This document shows positions 1 to 18,165 of a stretch of 64,000 nucleotides of DNA, one piece after another (within the stretch, counting starts at the first letter, position 1; every line of letters begins with the position of its first letter). The position numbers and the translations under genes were made by a program. The notes below the pieces were generated by a model that was not told the DNA's origin, ran no database searches, and saw only the letters and a list, made by a program, of their open reading frames with translations. Source of the DNA: Caenorhabditis remanei (lineage: Eukaryota > Nematoda > Chromadorea > Rhabditida > Rhabditidae); assembly GCF_010183535.1 (NCBI RefSeq), contig NC_071333.1, forward strand, positions 17,730,587 to 17,794,586. Direction: 5' to 3'.

Positions 1-3000
1 TTTTTATGACTGATACAGCCACTAGCTCCTACAAATTTAGTTTCTGTTCATAAGATAGATAAATAGAGAGCCCGACATTCAATTCTATAGAATTTTTTAC
101 TAAATGTTTTCAGATGATGATGATATAAATATAGATAGATATGTATAGATACAAATTCCATTAGTCCATACATTCTGGAAGTATGTTCCAATTTTCTATT
201 CAGTTAAGCAGCTTCCAACTCTTCTAGTTACTTTCCGGAGCTCTAATGCTCTAACCTCCGCGTTTCAAAGAGTTTAAATGAAGGAAAAAGTAAGTAGAAG
301 TCTTCAAGTGGGTGGCTTTTTCCGAAAAAATCTTTGCACATCCTCCTCAAAAGTCCCCAAAACATTGTCAAATGATTATGCAGAAGCACTTTAGAGGTCC
401 GGGAAAGAAGAAAAAAGCACATCGTCAGGAAAGAGAGGAGCAAAACTTGTTGGCGCCCTCACCAAAAACTTTGCCTTTCCGTCTTAAGTATATTGATGCA
501 CCCACCTTCTCTTCTTTTATCTCTTTCTCCTTTTTTTGCTTCCTAGACGTTTTGTGACCTTACTCAATGTTGGATGGATTTCAGTCTTCTCAGTTTCCCA
601 TTAGCTTAATAGAAAACTCTCTGAGTTACTGTAGTTTTTCTCAACATTGCTTAAATCGAAGTACTGCAGATCAAAATTGACGTACAACTCTTTATTTTTT
701 TAGTCTTAGTCACATATCCATTTTAGTTCTCCAAACGGGGCCATTTGCACAGCACTAACTCCTCCGAACTGAAGGTTATAGGGCTTTTAAAGATTGTAGT
801 CAGATTCAGAGTGGAAAAAAAAGGGGGATTCAAAAGTGGAGTAGTTCACTTTTCCGCTCACTTTTCTCCTCTCAAAAAGTCAAAAAAGTAGCAAGAAAAA
901 GTTTTTGAATAGGACCAAACTTGAGCAAACAATAGCCATTTTGAGAAGTGCAGGAGGAGGTACTATGTTTTCTTCAAATTGACCTTACATCCACCAAGGT
1001 GTAACGGCAGGCGACGTGTGAGAAAAAAGTGAGCCTCTCGACTTTCTTTCAACTGCAATATTCATATTGTTATACTATACCATCACTTTTTGACAATTTT
1101 TCTTCTATTTGGTGTTGAGTTTCGACCATACATTCATTCAACTTGAATTCAATATGAACCACTATGTGGGTTACTGACTCTTGCTCTGAATCGCAGTTAC
1201 AATCTGAAGTTTCTTCAGTCGAGGAGGTTAGTTTTGTAGAATTAAGTGTTTGGTTTGTATTTAGTTATTTTAAGTTTGAGAAATTGAAACATTGTGTTTT
1301 TTTATTACAAACTACCATAAAATTAAAAAATGGTTATTTTCACCAAATGGATCATATTGGGTGCCTATAATGGTGTTATGCTAATCATCGTTAATCATAT
1401 AAAATTACTGTATCATAACAGAAAGACATTAGGTGGAATGAAGATGTCTAATTAGGAAAAAAATTAACTTTGTTTAAAATTATGCTTTGGAATAATTTAC
1501 TTCGGGTGAATCAAGGTGTCAATAAAATTTCTCGGACAAACTTTTCCTGCATTCTGTTTAAAGAAAATATCATACAAAATCGGGTCGGCCCGGATTGAAA
1601 AGTGGGTACTCATTTTTTACCAAAATTTTTTGAAATTTTTCGGGAATCTAGAGTTAAACTGTTATTTTTGATTACAGCCCTGCCCGACTCGGCCCTTGAC
1701 ATGTCTGGAAAGTATGACAACTAGTGATAATCAGTACTTATTGCACAAATTGTTAACTGAATAGCAGTATGTATGAATAGCAGTAGCAATCCATGTTCAT
1801 TTTATGATTCATGCAGACAAAACAAAAATATCTCAACATTGAGAAACAGGAGGATATTATGACGGAAGCTGTATAAAAACCTGAAGTGGTCTCATGTAAA
1901 CGTTGAGCCATAGCATAATTATACTCTCACTTGGTGCGCGGAAGTTCGCCTATTTACCTTTATTTTGCCACCTTGGGTTGTCCGAAAATATCGAAGGGAC
2001 CAGAATCAATTTACTGATTCTTTTTGTAGGTTTTTCTTAATGAGGTACTAAAGACTGAACAAGTGCTATCGGATAGCAACAACCAACTCAACTTCTAAAA
2101 ATATTTCACAGATGAGTGAATTTCAAACGATCAAATTAACTTCTTTTTCTTGCATCCCAAAACTTGTTCAATGCTTTTTCATCTTTTCTATTTTCTTTCT
2201 CACAGCTCCGTCTGTTTCTTCGAAGAAACATTTACGGAGAGGAAGACGTTGTCAGATATGAATATTCATAAACCAATTTTATTGTGTCAAGTATGGGAGG
2301 CGCTTAATTTAGTTCTCTTTTTGGTGGTCTGCTTCTTTATTGACTTGTCTTCAGGTTTTAACGGATGCTTAGATTTCGAGATTTTCGTTTTGGCATGGAA
2401 ACTCTTCTTTTTTTTTTCAAAATTGAAGAAAACGTCTTAGAAGTCAATGAGCCATGAGGCAACCACTTGGAGTCATAAGGTCATTGATGAGAAAATTATG
2501 AGAAGGAAAATTCATTTCTTTTTGTCTCCTTTTCACTTTTTCATTTTATCCTATATCCTATATCCCCCAACATGTCTTTTCTTCATCCTTTCTTATGTTT
2601 CTTGTCTTCATTTCATTCATTGCTCTAGACATCTTCCAATTTTTATTGTTTTCTGTTTCAATATATCATTTTCTCTTGTATCCCAATCCTATACACATGC
2701 TCGAATTTGTAGAAATGAGTGAAAAAAGCTGAAAATTGTTGTTACCGTTCAATGATTTACTCTGCAGTCACAAATGTTTCGGCCAGCTAAGGTTTGTTTT
2801 TCCGTGAAAAAGTTTAGTCCCTAGATTTTGTAGAAATATAATATATGATAATCGAAACAGTCTATTATTTTTAAGCATGACTACAAAACTTTTATTCCAA
2901 AAGTTTGGAAATCTACATCCCTGTCTTTCCACCCAAATGAAAAGAATGTAATATATACCAACTACACCTACAAATGTATTCCTCCTGAAGAAGAAGAGCA

Positions 3001-6000
3001 ATTAAGTTGGTGTCCCCGAGTGACATTAAGAAAAGTGTGTTCTCACCCAATGAATAATTACGTTATCCTTCTCCAAGAGTGATGAACTAAAACTCTATTC
3101 CATTTCCCCCCGTCGTGTTTCTATTCGTATTCAAGTGTCGTTCAGACTCGTACTTTTATGAATGTTCTTCACGTTCCATCATCGTTTTTTTTATCTTGCA
3201 TGTTTAGACGAGTTGTCTATTACCCATCTTATGTGGAGATTGAATATGAGATTAGAAAGTTGAGAAAACTCTTTCCGATTTATTTCCGGATTTTTCAAAA
3301 CTGACTTTTCAGTTCCTTTCAAACCAGATTAGTAATCTGTTCTCTGTCTAACATGTGTATTTTTTTCTTACATTGCACGGGTCTAGACGGAAAACGCAAA
3401 AATCAAAATCAAGTTAGTTCGTGAAATCCGGCTAACTTTTCTTTTGGTTTTCTTATTGGGTTTTCTTATTGGGTTAGGCGGCATAAACACAGTAAAGCAA
3501 AGCGAGAATAAAGATAACAAGCTCACCTTATCGCACCACTGGGCTTTGTCATTCCGCCTGACATAAGAGTCTGACCTAAAACATTTCGTTAATTAAAAAA
3601 GGTACCCAGAGCACATGTTTCGGTTGCTAGAAGTATGCAAACATGAGTTTTATTCGTTTTGGAGAGTGAGAGAAGCAGAGGCGTGTGCATAGTTACAGCA
3701 ACGAGTATACATGACATTAGGAATGACAGGAGCGGCTGTGATACGTGATACGCGCATGGATTGACAAAAGCGGATTTTTAGGAAAAACCTCCAAAATGCC
3801 TCTGAAGAATGGAATATCGAACTTCATTCTATTTCTAATTTTCTTTCTAGCTTTCATCAGAATTTTCAAATTTCAGTTTCTACTGTTCCATAAGAACCCT
3901 CTTTGCACGCGAGACCACTTGAAATACGAAACACCATTCATAGAAAAGAAAACGAACAGCGCAAAGGTTTTGGATCCTTTTCCTGGTTTCCTGCTTTCCA
4001 AACTAAAAAAAGTATAATTTTTGTCATCTGCCAGTTTCTTAGAACGCTAAGCTTATCAAACTGAAACAACGCAATTACAAAATCGAAACCTTGGAAATCG
4101 AAAAATGCCAGCGTAATTTAAGGTGGTAATCCCTTCTGTCGCCTTGCCTGGGAAAAGAAGACTCCGCCTATTTCTGACCACGCTTTTCCTCTTCCCTTGC
4201 CTAGGCTCTGGTGCAGCGGCTCTCGTTGCCTGCTCAGTTTTTGACACCCCTCACGCCCCGTTTCTTTTTCCCCCGGCCGTGTTTTTTTTTCGTCTCGACA
4301 CCACACCACCTCGAAAAAATCTGGTGTTAAATCTGGTTGCAACTCATATTCACTTTTCCTCCGTTTCTGGGCGTTTTTGAATCAAAATCAAAACGTGCAC
4401 CAGTAAACCCCTTCCATCACATCAAGAACTACATCATCAGAAGAAGATTTTGATTGACCAGCCAGTTTCCTCCACGAAAACCCGCCTTTTCTGTTACTTA
4501 CTTAAATCTCTTCGTCAAATAATCCCCCGCCATTTGGTTTCTACTCGGGAGCCACTACTTTTGCCCCATTTTCCTTCCCTCATATTCTGGCATACTGACT
4601 GACACATAAATGAGTCCTTGCTGAAGAATTGGAGAAACGCGGGAAATGCTCGGTAGTGGTGCCTGCTGAAATGCACGCCGGACAAGCTTCCTGGCACAGG
4701 TTTGCTGCACGCCTTGGCAAGTATAAGGTACAGTTCCTTAATTATGGTTCTGGATATTTTAAAACAAAAAAATATGTACAGTCCAAAGGTAGTCCGGGTG
4801 TCCAGGGTTATGGGTTGTACAGTCTAACTTAACTAGAAACTTGTGATGGGACTCCAATCGTATGTCATACTTCGTATTTCAAAGCTTCGAAACCTCAAAA
4901 CCTCAAAATCTCAATATCAAAAGCGGCCGGCTCAGGTCGAGAAGTCACGCATGCCTACGTAGTACTACTTCTAATCAGAGAAAGTTTTCGCGCTGTCAAA
5001 AAGACATGACGAAACGTGTCTCTCCTTTTTTTTCGTCCTTTTTCCCGCGGCTTCCGCTCCCTTAGTTCCACTTCATTTCTCGCCAAAAATGTGAATTCTC
5101 TCCGAGTTTCGAGTTTCGAAACTTCTCTTCGAGATATCGAACAAAAATCTGAAGCAAGCAGTACTGAAAGGGATCTGAAAGATTGAGTTGAGAGATTATG
5201 ACAAAGTCGTCGCCCCGCTGTATTTCGTTCGTTTTGTCTCTCCTTAAAAGTAAAGCCGTGTCCGGAAAGCTGTTTTGATGTCGACTTCTTCATAATCCAA
5301 AATTTATATGATTTTTCGCTGTGAGGGATATGGAGTAGCAAAGGGTTTTCTTTTCTCTTAAAAAAGCTCCTGTTGCCACTACCAGTCACCAGGCGTTATT
5401 TCTTTGTAGAGGCCCCTGAGCCTAAAAAAAAGGAGAGTCGATGAAGAGACAACAAAAATATAAATAATTCGTCCTGGACGACAGACGACAACGCCTGTCG
5501 TGCTTCACGGTCATTTTTTTGGTTATTCTCGAGAACTAGGTTAGAATTACTCTTGCGTAAAACACCGGTGGGGGATATATATGTGCCATTCCATTGTTTT
5601 GCTAGAAAAACAAAAAAAAAAGAAAACTACGAAAACTTCTCTTTCTATCTCAATAATATTCGTTCCTGGCATTCCTGCTGAAAACCACCAATTCAAATAT
5701 AAAAAATAGAAAGCATTTAGATCTGAAAAGGTTGTTACCACCATTGTCACCCTTCATTTTTCTTCTGCCATCATTTATATTTTTTGTGTTCTAAAATGCA
5801 AAAACACGACAAAAACATCTCTACCTATACATAGTGTGACTTTGAAATAGGAGGGGTGCGAGAAGAAAGGAAAACACGGAATTTTTGGTGAGAAAAGCCG
5901 GAATTGCAATTCTCAAATTCTGAATTTTGCGGGGCCCCCCACCAAGCCTGACTGACTCATATTGAATTACACAGAATAGGATGAATTTCTGAGCGCTACT

Positions 6001-7665
6001 ATTTTAAAAGATATATAAAATATAGCATAAAAGCTTTTCATGTATATACAGACCTTATGAATATGTGTACACTTTTATATATTTCAACACTATATGAAGA
6101 GTCAGCAAGATAATTGGTTTTGTAGATAGGTTGGCTGATCAGGATTCATGTAATTACACCGGCCATTGCATATACTCACATCCTTCTAGCTTCTGCCTTC
6201 ATCTCGACAATTATTGTGACACTTAACCATCAGCAGACCTATTTTTGAATTCTATCTACTAACATATTTACTTTAGCGGGATCTCTCTAGCCAGATATGT
6301 TGTATGTATATAGTGGTGGCTCAGCTGTCCGAGTTCTCCAATTAAAGTAAGATAGAACAAGAAAAAAACGCATGTAAACTTTCAATGGGATTTAGAAGGG
6401 AACACTTAAAATAGTAAAAAGATTGACAGACGGGATTAGATTAGACATAGGCAAAACAAAAAGTGGCTTCCGATCACAGGAAATAAGGTTTGTATGGTCA
6501 TTGGAGCTTCGAATTTGAATGACCTTAACAAGTGTTTGTGATGAAATTATGAAAATATACTATACTTGGAAGACAAGAAATTTGAACTGTATGATGATCA
6601 TAATTTTGGAAATTGCAACATTTTGGCTGTGCTGACTCTGTTAAGTCTTGTAGTTGCACAATAACGATCTCAAATTTGGTTTTCTCTGAAAATACTCCTT
6701 TAAGGATTTTTTACTTGAAAGTATTCCAAGCTCTCTCCTGAAAAGTGTTTCTCTGAAAAGTGAAAAATCACATGACCTTGTCCTCTCCTAACTAGTTGAC
6801 CAGTCCAACATGAAACAACAAAAAGTTGCACACCCGAAAAACTTGTCAATTCTCTCCGAAACAAAACCCCCGCTCACGTTAGGAATAGCGCGGAAGCATG
6901 CGGGGACTCAACACGAATTACGTAGGCACAGAGCGAAGAAGAGTGTGGGGCAGAAAACCTTCTTCTATCTCTTAGAAGAGAGAGAGAGAGCAACATAGTC
7001 ACATTCAAATTGAATGATAATCATCTTCGTCTTCTTTGTGAAGAGAAAAAGGGAACCGCAAGGGCACGCACCACCTTCAACTCACTTTTGCTGCTTCTGC
7101 TCCGTTTTCGTTGTTTTACGACAACCAGGAATTTATTGTTTCTTTGAGAGAGATATTACTGACCAACAATACCTTCTACCTTCTAGAAGTGCAAATTAGA
7201 ATCTATCCCTATTATCTTCCCTGCATGAATGTATTGTGGTTGTCCTTATTTTGTTCCTAATGGCTGAAAATTGATATTTCACCTGTCATGCCATGAGAAA
7301 AAGTGTCGAAGATCAATTTCTGTTCTCATTTCGAAGTCTATGCTGAGTGTAAGTTCATGCAGCCTTCCGGATGTTTTTCTCGCTCTTTTTACTCAAGAAA
7401 TCCCGAAAAATTAAGAATTCCATGCTTTTTTGAAGTTATTTGAAGTTTTTTTTGCGTCACAACATGAATTGGTTTTTGACCGTTTTGCATTTAATATTGC
7501 AATTGAGCAATATCAAAAAACAGAAGAAATTCAATTTCCAAAAAGCTGTTCCTTCAAAAAATTGTGTTGTTGTGTGATGTGAATTCATTTACTTCTTTGT
7601 AGTGTCTTTTCTTTCAATTTCTCAATTCCACTTCTCTCAATAGTTACCCAAAATCTCTATCCCAG
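1..7665. other. Long AT-rich region without a supportable gene, upstream of unc-7
   Basis: This 7.6 kb stretch has only short open frames with no recognisable domain, no consistent codon pattern and no chain of exons that can be joined in frame. It probably holds the unc-7 promoter and possibly distal 5' exons. One short frame at about 1164-1227 ends at a possible GTTAGT donor, but it cannot be joined in frame to the unc-7 coding exon, because the acceptor at 7665 is followed directly by TGA in the unc-7 frame. A GC-rich segment of the GGTCGGCCCGG type at about 1579-1700 looks like a dispersed repeat, and a short tandem duplication lies at 3443-3477. Confidence 0.6.
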
Positions 7666-7668
7666 TGA

Positions 7669-11636
<3,968 letters not shown>

Positions 11637-14600
11637 TATTTTTATAGTTTATTTTTCTTCACTTTATTACCAAAGAGCTTAAGGCAAGAAATCACCCCGA
11701 TCTATCAAATTTTTTTTCTAGTCTGTTATTTTCATTATTTGTCATAAGTTTTCTTCCCCGATTGTGCTTTAACAAATTTGCTTTTTTCTTTCAAACCGGT
11801 GCATTGTCATCAAAATCTCCATTTTTGTCATAAGATATACAAAAGTTTAACCAAATATGTCTCTTTTCATTTCACCTCAAAACTTCTCCTGCTCTTTCAA
11901 ATTTCCTTTCATCATCCAAGTATATAACGTTTTAATTCATAACATTCTTACAAAACCTTCACGACATTACAGTAAATTTGAATTTACCTTCTAACTACTA
12001 AAAATTGTTGTGTATAGTTTTCAAACCACGTGTATTTTGTTGTGACTTTCTACTTACTACCCGCTTCTCTGCCCCATTGACTTTCCCTACGAACTCAATT
12101 GATCCGAATGCTGATTATCTGCCTAATCATTCATTCTTTTATAACATTATTGCCAAAAATGTTTTTTTCTAGCCAATCCTTATATCTGAAACCTGTTCAA
12201 GACTGTCCTATGAACCATTTCTCATCATGCGCTTTGCATTCTCACAATATGATAATTCCTGATTATTTTCTTTGCATTTCTCAAATCCCCATTCTGTCTC
12301 TCACTTCTTTTTCGTTTTCATCTTCCTTTTAAAAAATTTCCCATTTCTAGTTGATCAAGATAATCTTATTCTCGGTTTCATTCCTTTCTCCGATTTATGT
12401 CTTTTGTTGACATTGGAAGCGCTTCAAACATACACCTCAGGTTTTTTGGCGGATGATGATTGCTGATTATGATAATTATCATAAATCAACGAATCAAATA
12501 ATGATATGACGACGGAATGTCTGAGCGTGTGTTTTGACCCTCTTCTTTTGATTCTTCATGTTTTATATCGAATGAACATTGCATAATAAAAATTGTTTTT
12601 TCACACAAGCAAAACAACAGAAACATGACAAATATTGTATACAGCACAAAAAATCGGGCATGTTAGAATGTTAATGACCCTGTGGCCAATTGATGAATTT
12701 TCTGAGCAATATCAATTTTGTGGTGGTTGGTACGAAAAATGCTAAACATTTGACTAAATATGCTTCAGATGGTATTTCAAAAACAGAACCTGCCAAATTC
12801 ATAGCTGCACGACTAGAAATTATTTTTCTCGATATTTGATCCACATGGTGTACCATCAAATAAAGACGTAAAATAGATATAATCACAAATTTTCTCGCTT
12901 TACGTCAATCTTGGCTCGAAGTCAAATACCATTACCAAATGCATCACTCCAATCAAAAATTTACCTTTGTCATCATTTTTCCGAAAAAAAATCAGATGGA
13001 ATGTTCTTTCCTCTACGAAACAAAAATAACAAATCCGCCCCCGTTCTTCTACTTCCGCCTGAGGCTAAGTACCTCTGATGAAACTATTTTATTTTTTCCT
13101 CGTCTTGAAACCACGAGGGGTAGAAAAAATTCAATCTAAACTCATTACTCCAATCCGATTTCAGGGAAGTGCGCGTCGATTTGACAGGTCTTTGATGCTT
13201 TCTTTTGGTAACTACCGGTAGAAGAAAAACAAGGAAGACTTCTGTCATTTACAGATTCCGTTCGGGAAAATATGTGACTGGATCGGAGAAAATATTTTGT
13301 TTTATTGAAATTTTTTATCTAGAATTTTAACACTTTGGAAATCCACGCAAAAGATAAAGAAATAATTAAAATGGTTAATGAAAGTTCATTACCAAGTCAG
13401 CGTGGTGTTCAAACATTTTTGGGTCTGTATTATACATAGAAGAACTATATTTGTCATATTCCTCACGTATAATTGGTTCAATTTCTGTTCTTTGATAATT
13501 GGTGTTGGTAAAATGAGCTCTCACAAATACAGGTCACTCAACACTTGTCTCCTCCCTCAATTCCTCCTCTATTCACTATAATTCGTTGTCTCGCACATAA
13601 TTTAGTCATGACTAATAACGTACTATACTAGTCGTTACTCGGAATAAGGTAAACGCTTGATTTCTCTTCTTCGTCTCCAGTCTCGAATTAGAAATTCAAA
13701 TTTCAAATTTCAAATTTCAATTCGTTCATTCGGGCTCAAGTCATTTTCATATAAATTGTTTCGTTCTGGAATGTTGAGTATGACCAGCCAGGCTCGAAAA
13801 TTAGCCACACTTTCGGCCAAGACTCACATATGAAAGCAGTGACGAGAGAAATTTTGTGGCTCGAAAAAAAAAACACCCAGGGGCATGAATATTTGCCTAT
13901 TTGTTGAAGAGCAACAACCGTTGGTGGCCAAACCGAACATTCACACTTAGTTTTTTTTTACGAATCTGCCATTTTGATAATTTTGAATTTTTAGAACGAT
14001 GAAATTGATGTTTTGCTTTGTCTCTTTGCCCGAAAAGTTTCAAATTTTCGAAAAATCTATCCGTTTTTCTACCAACAGTCATCACGACGCATTGTTTCGT
14101 CATTTCCTTTGTGCATTTTCGACGCAGTCTTCAGACTCGACATCCTCTTTTTTCTCCAAGATTGAGCCTCTTTCTCTCGAAAACACTGATTTGCAAAAAA
14201 GCTTAAGAAAAAGTCACATTTCTCTCTAAATCTTGTTCGTTTTTCTAGTCGAGATGCATTGTTAAGATTTTTGGAGACATTTTTCCGGGACTTTCAATCT
14301 TTTTTGCCGGAACCAAGTCCTCTTCTCCTCTGGGAGTCACAGTCATGTTTTGGATAGTCGTCTTTCTTTTTGAAAACATGTTCCTGATTTTGGAAATATG
14401 GCTTTTCAGTTTTCAAAATCTTACCATACATTATCGTTGCACATAATAACTCATTTTTATAGTCTTCCTCATTTCCATCCGTATTTACCAGTTTTCTGTG
14501 GCCCAACTAAATTTTGGTTCCGCAATTTTTTCTTGCGCATGTTTTTTTCTTCATTTCTGTAAAGTCTCAGTTCTAAGAGGCTTATAAGAGGAACGAGATT

Positions 14601-14732
14601 TAATTGTGTTTTTTTTTTGAAAAAAGACGGAAAAAAGACAGAAAAACAAATCAAAACCTAAAACCAGAAATAAATCTTTTTTTCTCCGTATATTTTCATT
14701 CGCTGAAGTAATAACATAACTTTCAGACTGTT
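11637..14732. other. Intergenic region between unc-7 and the 7TM receptor gene
   Basis: About 3.1 kb of AT-rich DNA with the unc-7 3' UTR at the left and the receptor promoter at the right. No open frame here shows a domain or splices into a credible gene. A short tandem array of the heptamer AAATTTC occupies about 13690-13722. The 3' end has an acceptor, TTTCAG, ending at 14726, six bases before the receptor ATG. Confidence 0.6.
13690..13722. repeat. Short heptamer tandem repeat (AAATTTC)n
   Basis: About four to five head-to-tail copies of AAATTTC lie upstream of the receptor gene. It is an ordinary microsatellite-like array with no coding potential. Confidence 0.75.
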
Positions 14733-17700
14733 ATGCACTATGGTTTGATTTTCGTATGTACCTCACTAATTGCTCAATGCTCATTATTTCAATTCTCACA
14801 TTACATGCCCCCATTTAATGAAAGCTATCGGATATATCAATTGTGTACGGATCAAAATGACAAAATTTTCTTGGGCAATATTCAAAACAGTGAAGTAAGT
14901 AATTTGTAATAATTGCTGCAATATTTAAGTTATTTTCAGATAAGTTTTTATTTGGAAAAGTATATTTTATGTTGGCCTGACTATGTTCGGTTTGTGCCTA
15001 CTAAACATCATTCAATAGTTTGGTTTTTGAAAGCATTGAGGTGAGTGAACTAGTTTTTATTTAAGAAATGTTTAATACCGGTACGTTGCCATTTCAGAGG
15101 ATGCGAAGTAAACCAAATTTTAAGTCATCACAGTCGACCAAAAACTGATTTTGCTCGAACATTTCATTATGATTTTCTGAAGTACTCTTACGCATTGGTA
15201 AGCTTTTTTTGTATGTTATATTATTCAATATACTGCAAATTCAGATATGCGAAAGAGGAGCAATGATACCACAATCAGAGCATTTCTATCTTTATGCTTA
15301 TTCCGGACTATTCAATACTTTATATCAAGCAGCAAATGCAGATAGACAGTGAGAATAAGTTATCCGGAATGTTTTGCAAATTTTCGTTGTTCTAGATTGG
15401 TGTGTGATCGGATAAGCGATGTATATGCAGATTTATACGGACGGTGTTATGTACCGCATGTGGAAAAACGGCAGACAAAAATCAAGGAGAGATGTAATGG
15501 AGTCTCAGCTCCGCTTCTTAAGTTCCAGGATTTTTTCTTGAGATTTTCAAGGAGTGAGTGGTTTCTAGTTTCCTCTTCTATTGAGGACTTTTAACTTACC
15601 ATACTCGTTTTTCAGACTGCAGTACATTCAAAGATTTTATTACACAAGACAGATCTGCGAACATCTCTACTATGGGACAGGCACTAACCAGAGATGTTAC
15701 TTACATGAATTTACTTAGCTCAAACCTCGTCTTCAACATACACAGTGATTCCGAATTACCATCTCTCGTCCTCAAGGTTCTTATTTTTAAATCAAATAGC
15801 ACCCAATTAATTATAAAACAATTGTAGACACGTCTCCTTTTGCAACACTTCTCATTAGCCGCAATCAAGCTTTGGAGTCAACTAGAAACCTTGCGAGCGT
15901 AAGTTTTTTTGTTTTATAATATAAATCTGGATATTCTAATGACTGTAATCTTATTAATTCGACTGACCTAATTTAGCTGCCGTTACGCCACGAAATCGAA
16001 CTACACAGAGACGTATTCGTATTCTAATGAGACAGAGGAAGAGAGAATGGCAAAGTTGGGGAACTTGATAACACATAACTGCTGTCCATCGACTAATATG
16101 CATATATGTGATTTGAATAATGAAAGAAAGTATCAGTGAGTGAGATTCCTTATATAAACTGTTATGGTTCTATTTTTCAGGAGAATGGCGAAAAACGCGA
16201 ATTTCGGATTCCGCATAGAAGCTGGTCTTTTAACTGCAATATGCTTCAACACTGTTCTGTTATGTTTCTTATTGGGGAAAACTTACAACAAACTGTCCAC
16301 CGCTACAATTCTATTCGTTTTGAACATCATGGGATCAAATATTGCTTTTATGTTCTCCTTCACATACTTTTTCATGGATCTTTTATATCAGGATAAGTAT
16401 GGACCAATCAATGAGGATGTATGTTTACCGAATTTTTCGTCAGGGCTTATTATTTGATTTTTTTTCAGTATATGGAAAAATCTCCGGAGCTTATTATTGC
16501 TGAGACGTTGCAAACTCATTTGTTTGCACATAGTGAATTCAAAAAACATCTTGTCCAGGAAACCTTGTACTCTCTGGCACAGAACGGATCACTAACTGGA
16601 CTCATTCATCTACTGGTTTTGGTTTTGGTAAAGATTATATATTTATATAATTTTTAATTTCAAAATATGAATTTTTTCTTTTACAGGTTGTAATCAACAG
16701 GTCTATGTCAGGAAAGTCAATTCACTTATCAAAAATATCAGTTGTCTCAGTATTCGCTTGCGTGTGGATATTCCTAATAGCCTCACATGTCATGTTTTCC
16801 ATCATGCAGGTAAGTAAATACTAGGAATTCAGCTAAAACGGAAAACAATTTGAAATTTTTTAGATGAATGCCATAAACAATCTCGATGCACTATTTTCGA
16901 ATTTATCCAAAGGGAGGGTGAACCTGTCATGCAATGCGTATGTGCCAACTGAGAAGTATGAAAATTCTAAAAATGAATTCAGCTTGAATTTCAGATCCAT
17001 GGAGTCGGGGTATGAAGAAATCGCATCTCATTGTGATCGGACTGCAGTTTTTCACGCGTTTGGTGCTTATTTATTAAGGGTCAGTGTTTTGGTTTCAGCA
17101 GGTTTGGAAAAAATGTTATTTCAGGGTCATACACTATTCACAATATTATTTCTATCCGCTTCAATCATAATTTTTGTAATCACTGTCACCTACCATATCA
17201 AAGTTAGACGTCAACATGACATTATTCATAATGAATTAAGGTTGGGATTTCTTTTTCACGAAATTCCTACACAGGCTTATTGCAGAACACAATCACCTCA
17301 TCAACGACGGGAACGGCTGTTCCATACACTAATATTATCTATAGTAACATTTTTCCTAAGTGTTCTGGGTCAAACATATATAGAAATAGCAGTATTTTGG
17401 GTGAATGAGAGAGAGGATATAGCGCAGTTATCGAAATGGTGAGACACTGTAAAGATACTTTTAAAGAAACACTATCTCAGGTACCACTACGCAAGGATAC
17501 TAGCATTCATAGACCCTGTTATGAATCCATTAATTGTAATATTACGAACACCTGCTCTACGTCGACAACTTCGATCTCAATGGACGACGATACGGTCCAG
17601 AGCGTCGTCACGCACCCGGTCAGCTCATAGTCATCGAGAGAACGCCGATACAAGTGTCAAGTAGGTTATATGAAAACTTAGTGGTTTTTTTCTTATTCCT

Positions 17701-18165
17701 CTTATTGGTATTCAGACGAAAACGTTCAAGTAGTGCACGGATGAGAAAAGACGCGGAATTGATGATGTCGTTGATGCCCACAGATCGACCGGTACGTTCC
17801 TTTTTTGGTTTATTCTTTTTTCTTTCCAAGTGTTCAGAGAGTGTTTTGAAATTTTCACTATCTTGATGGGAAAGCGTGGAAAAAAGGAAAAAACCGTCCA
17901 AATCCTTTGATCTTTATCTTTCTAAGAACAATGGCAAACGGTGTTTTTCATGGAACACCGAATGGAAAATTCCTGAGAAATTTCTTAAGAATTAGCTAGA
18001 TTTTCGGAAGGATAAGAAGTTTTGAAATACATAATAACGCTGAAAACCAAAAACCAGGAGACGCATATATAAACAAAAATTTTCCAGGTGACCTGCGTGC
18101 ATCTCACTCGATCATGTTCATTACGTCGAAGTCAGGACTCGCAGACACACAATTCCGTTGTATGA
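14733..18165 (+). CDS. Seven-transmembrane receptor with a large extracellular N-terminus
   Basis: A 771-residue protein from 18 exons: 14733-14894, 14940-15040, 15098-15197, 15245-15348, 15396-15553, 15616-15776, 15828-15898, 15977-16135, 16181-16418, 16469-16627, 16687-16809, 16864-16955, 16995-17079, 17125-17240, 17286-17438, 17481-17660, 17716-17791, 18088-18165. A signal peptide is followed by about 320 residues of cysteine-bearing ectodomain with several N-glycosylation sequons. Seven hydrophobic segments follow from about residue 340 to 670. The seventh contains Asp-Pro-x-x-Asn-Pro, the class A NPxxY-region pattern without its tyrosine. The tail is rich in Arg and Ser. I read this as a divergent rhodopsin-like G-protein-coupled receptor. 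The ectodomain matches nothing I recognise, and the ligand is unknown. An SL-type acceptor ends six bases before the ATG. Two introns (39 and 45 nt) have no in-frame stop and are easily mistaken for coding. Confidence 0.8.

Noticed and set aside
1164..1227. Distal first exon of unc-7
   Set aside because: Joining it to 7666 gives an immediate TGA in the unc-7 frame; no other partner was found.
4955..5389. 144-codon open frame on the - strand
   Set aside because: Arg/Lys/Ser-rich low-complexity translation with no domain and no credible splice partners; likely chance.
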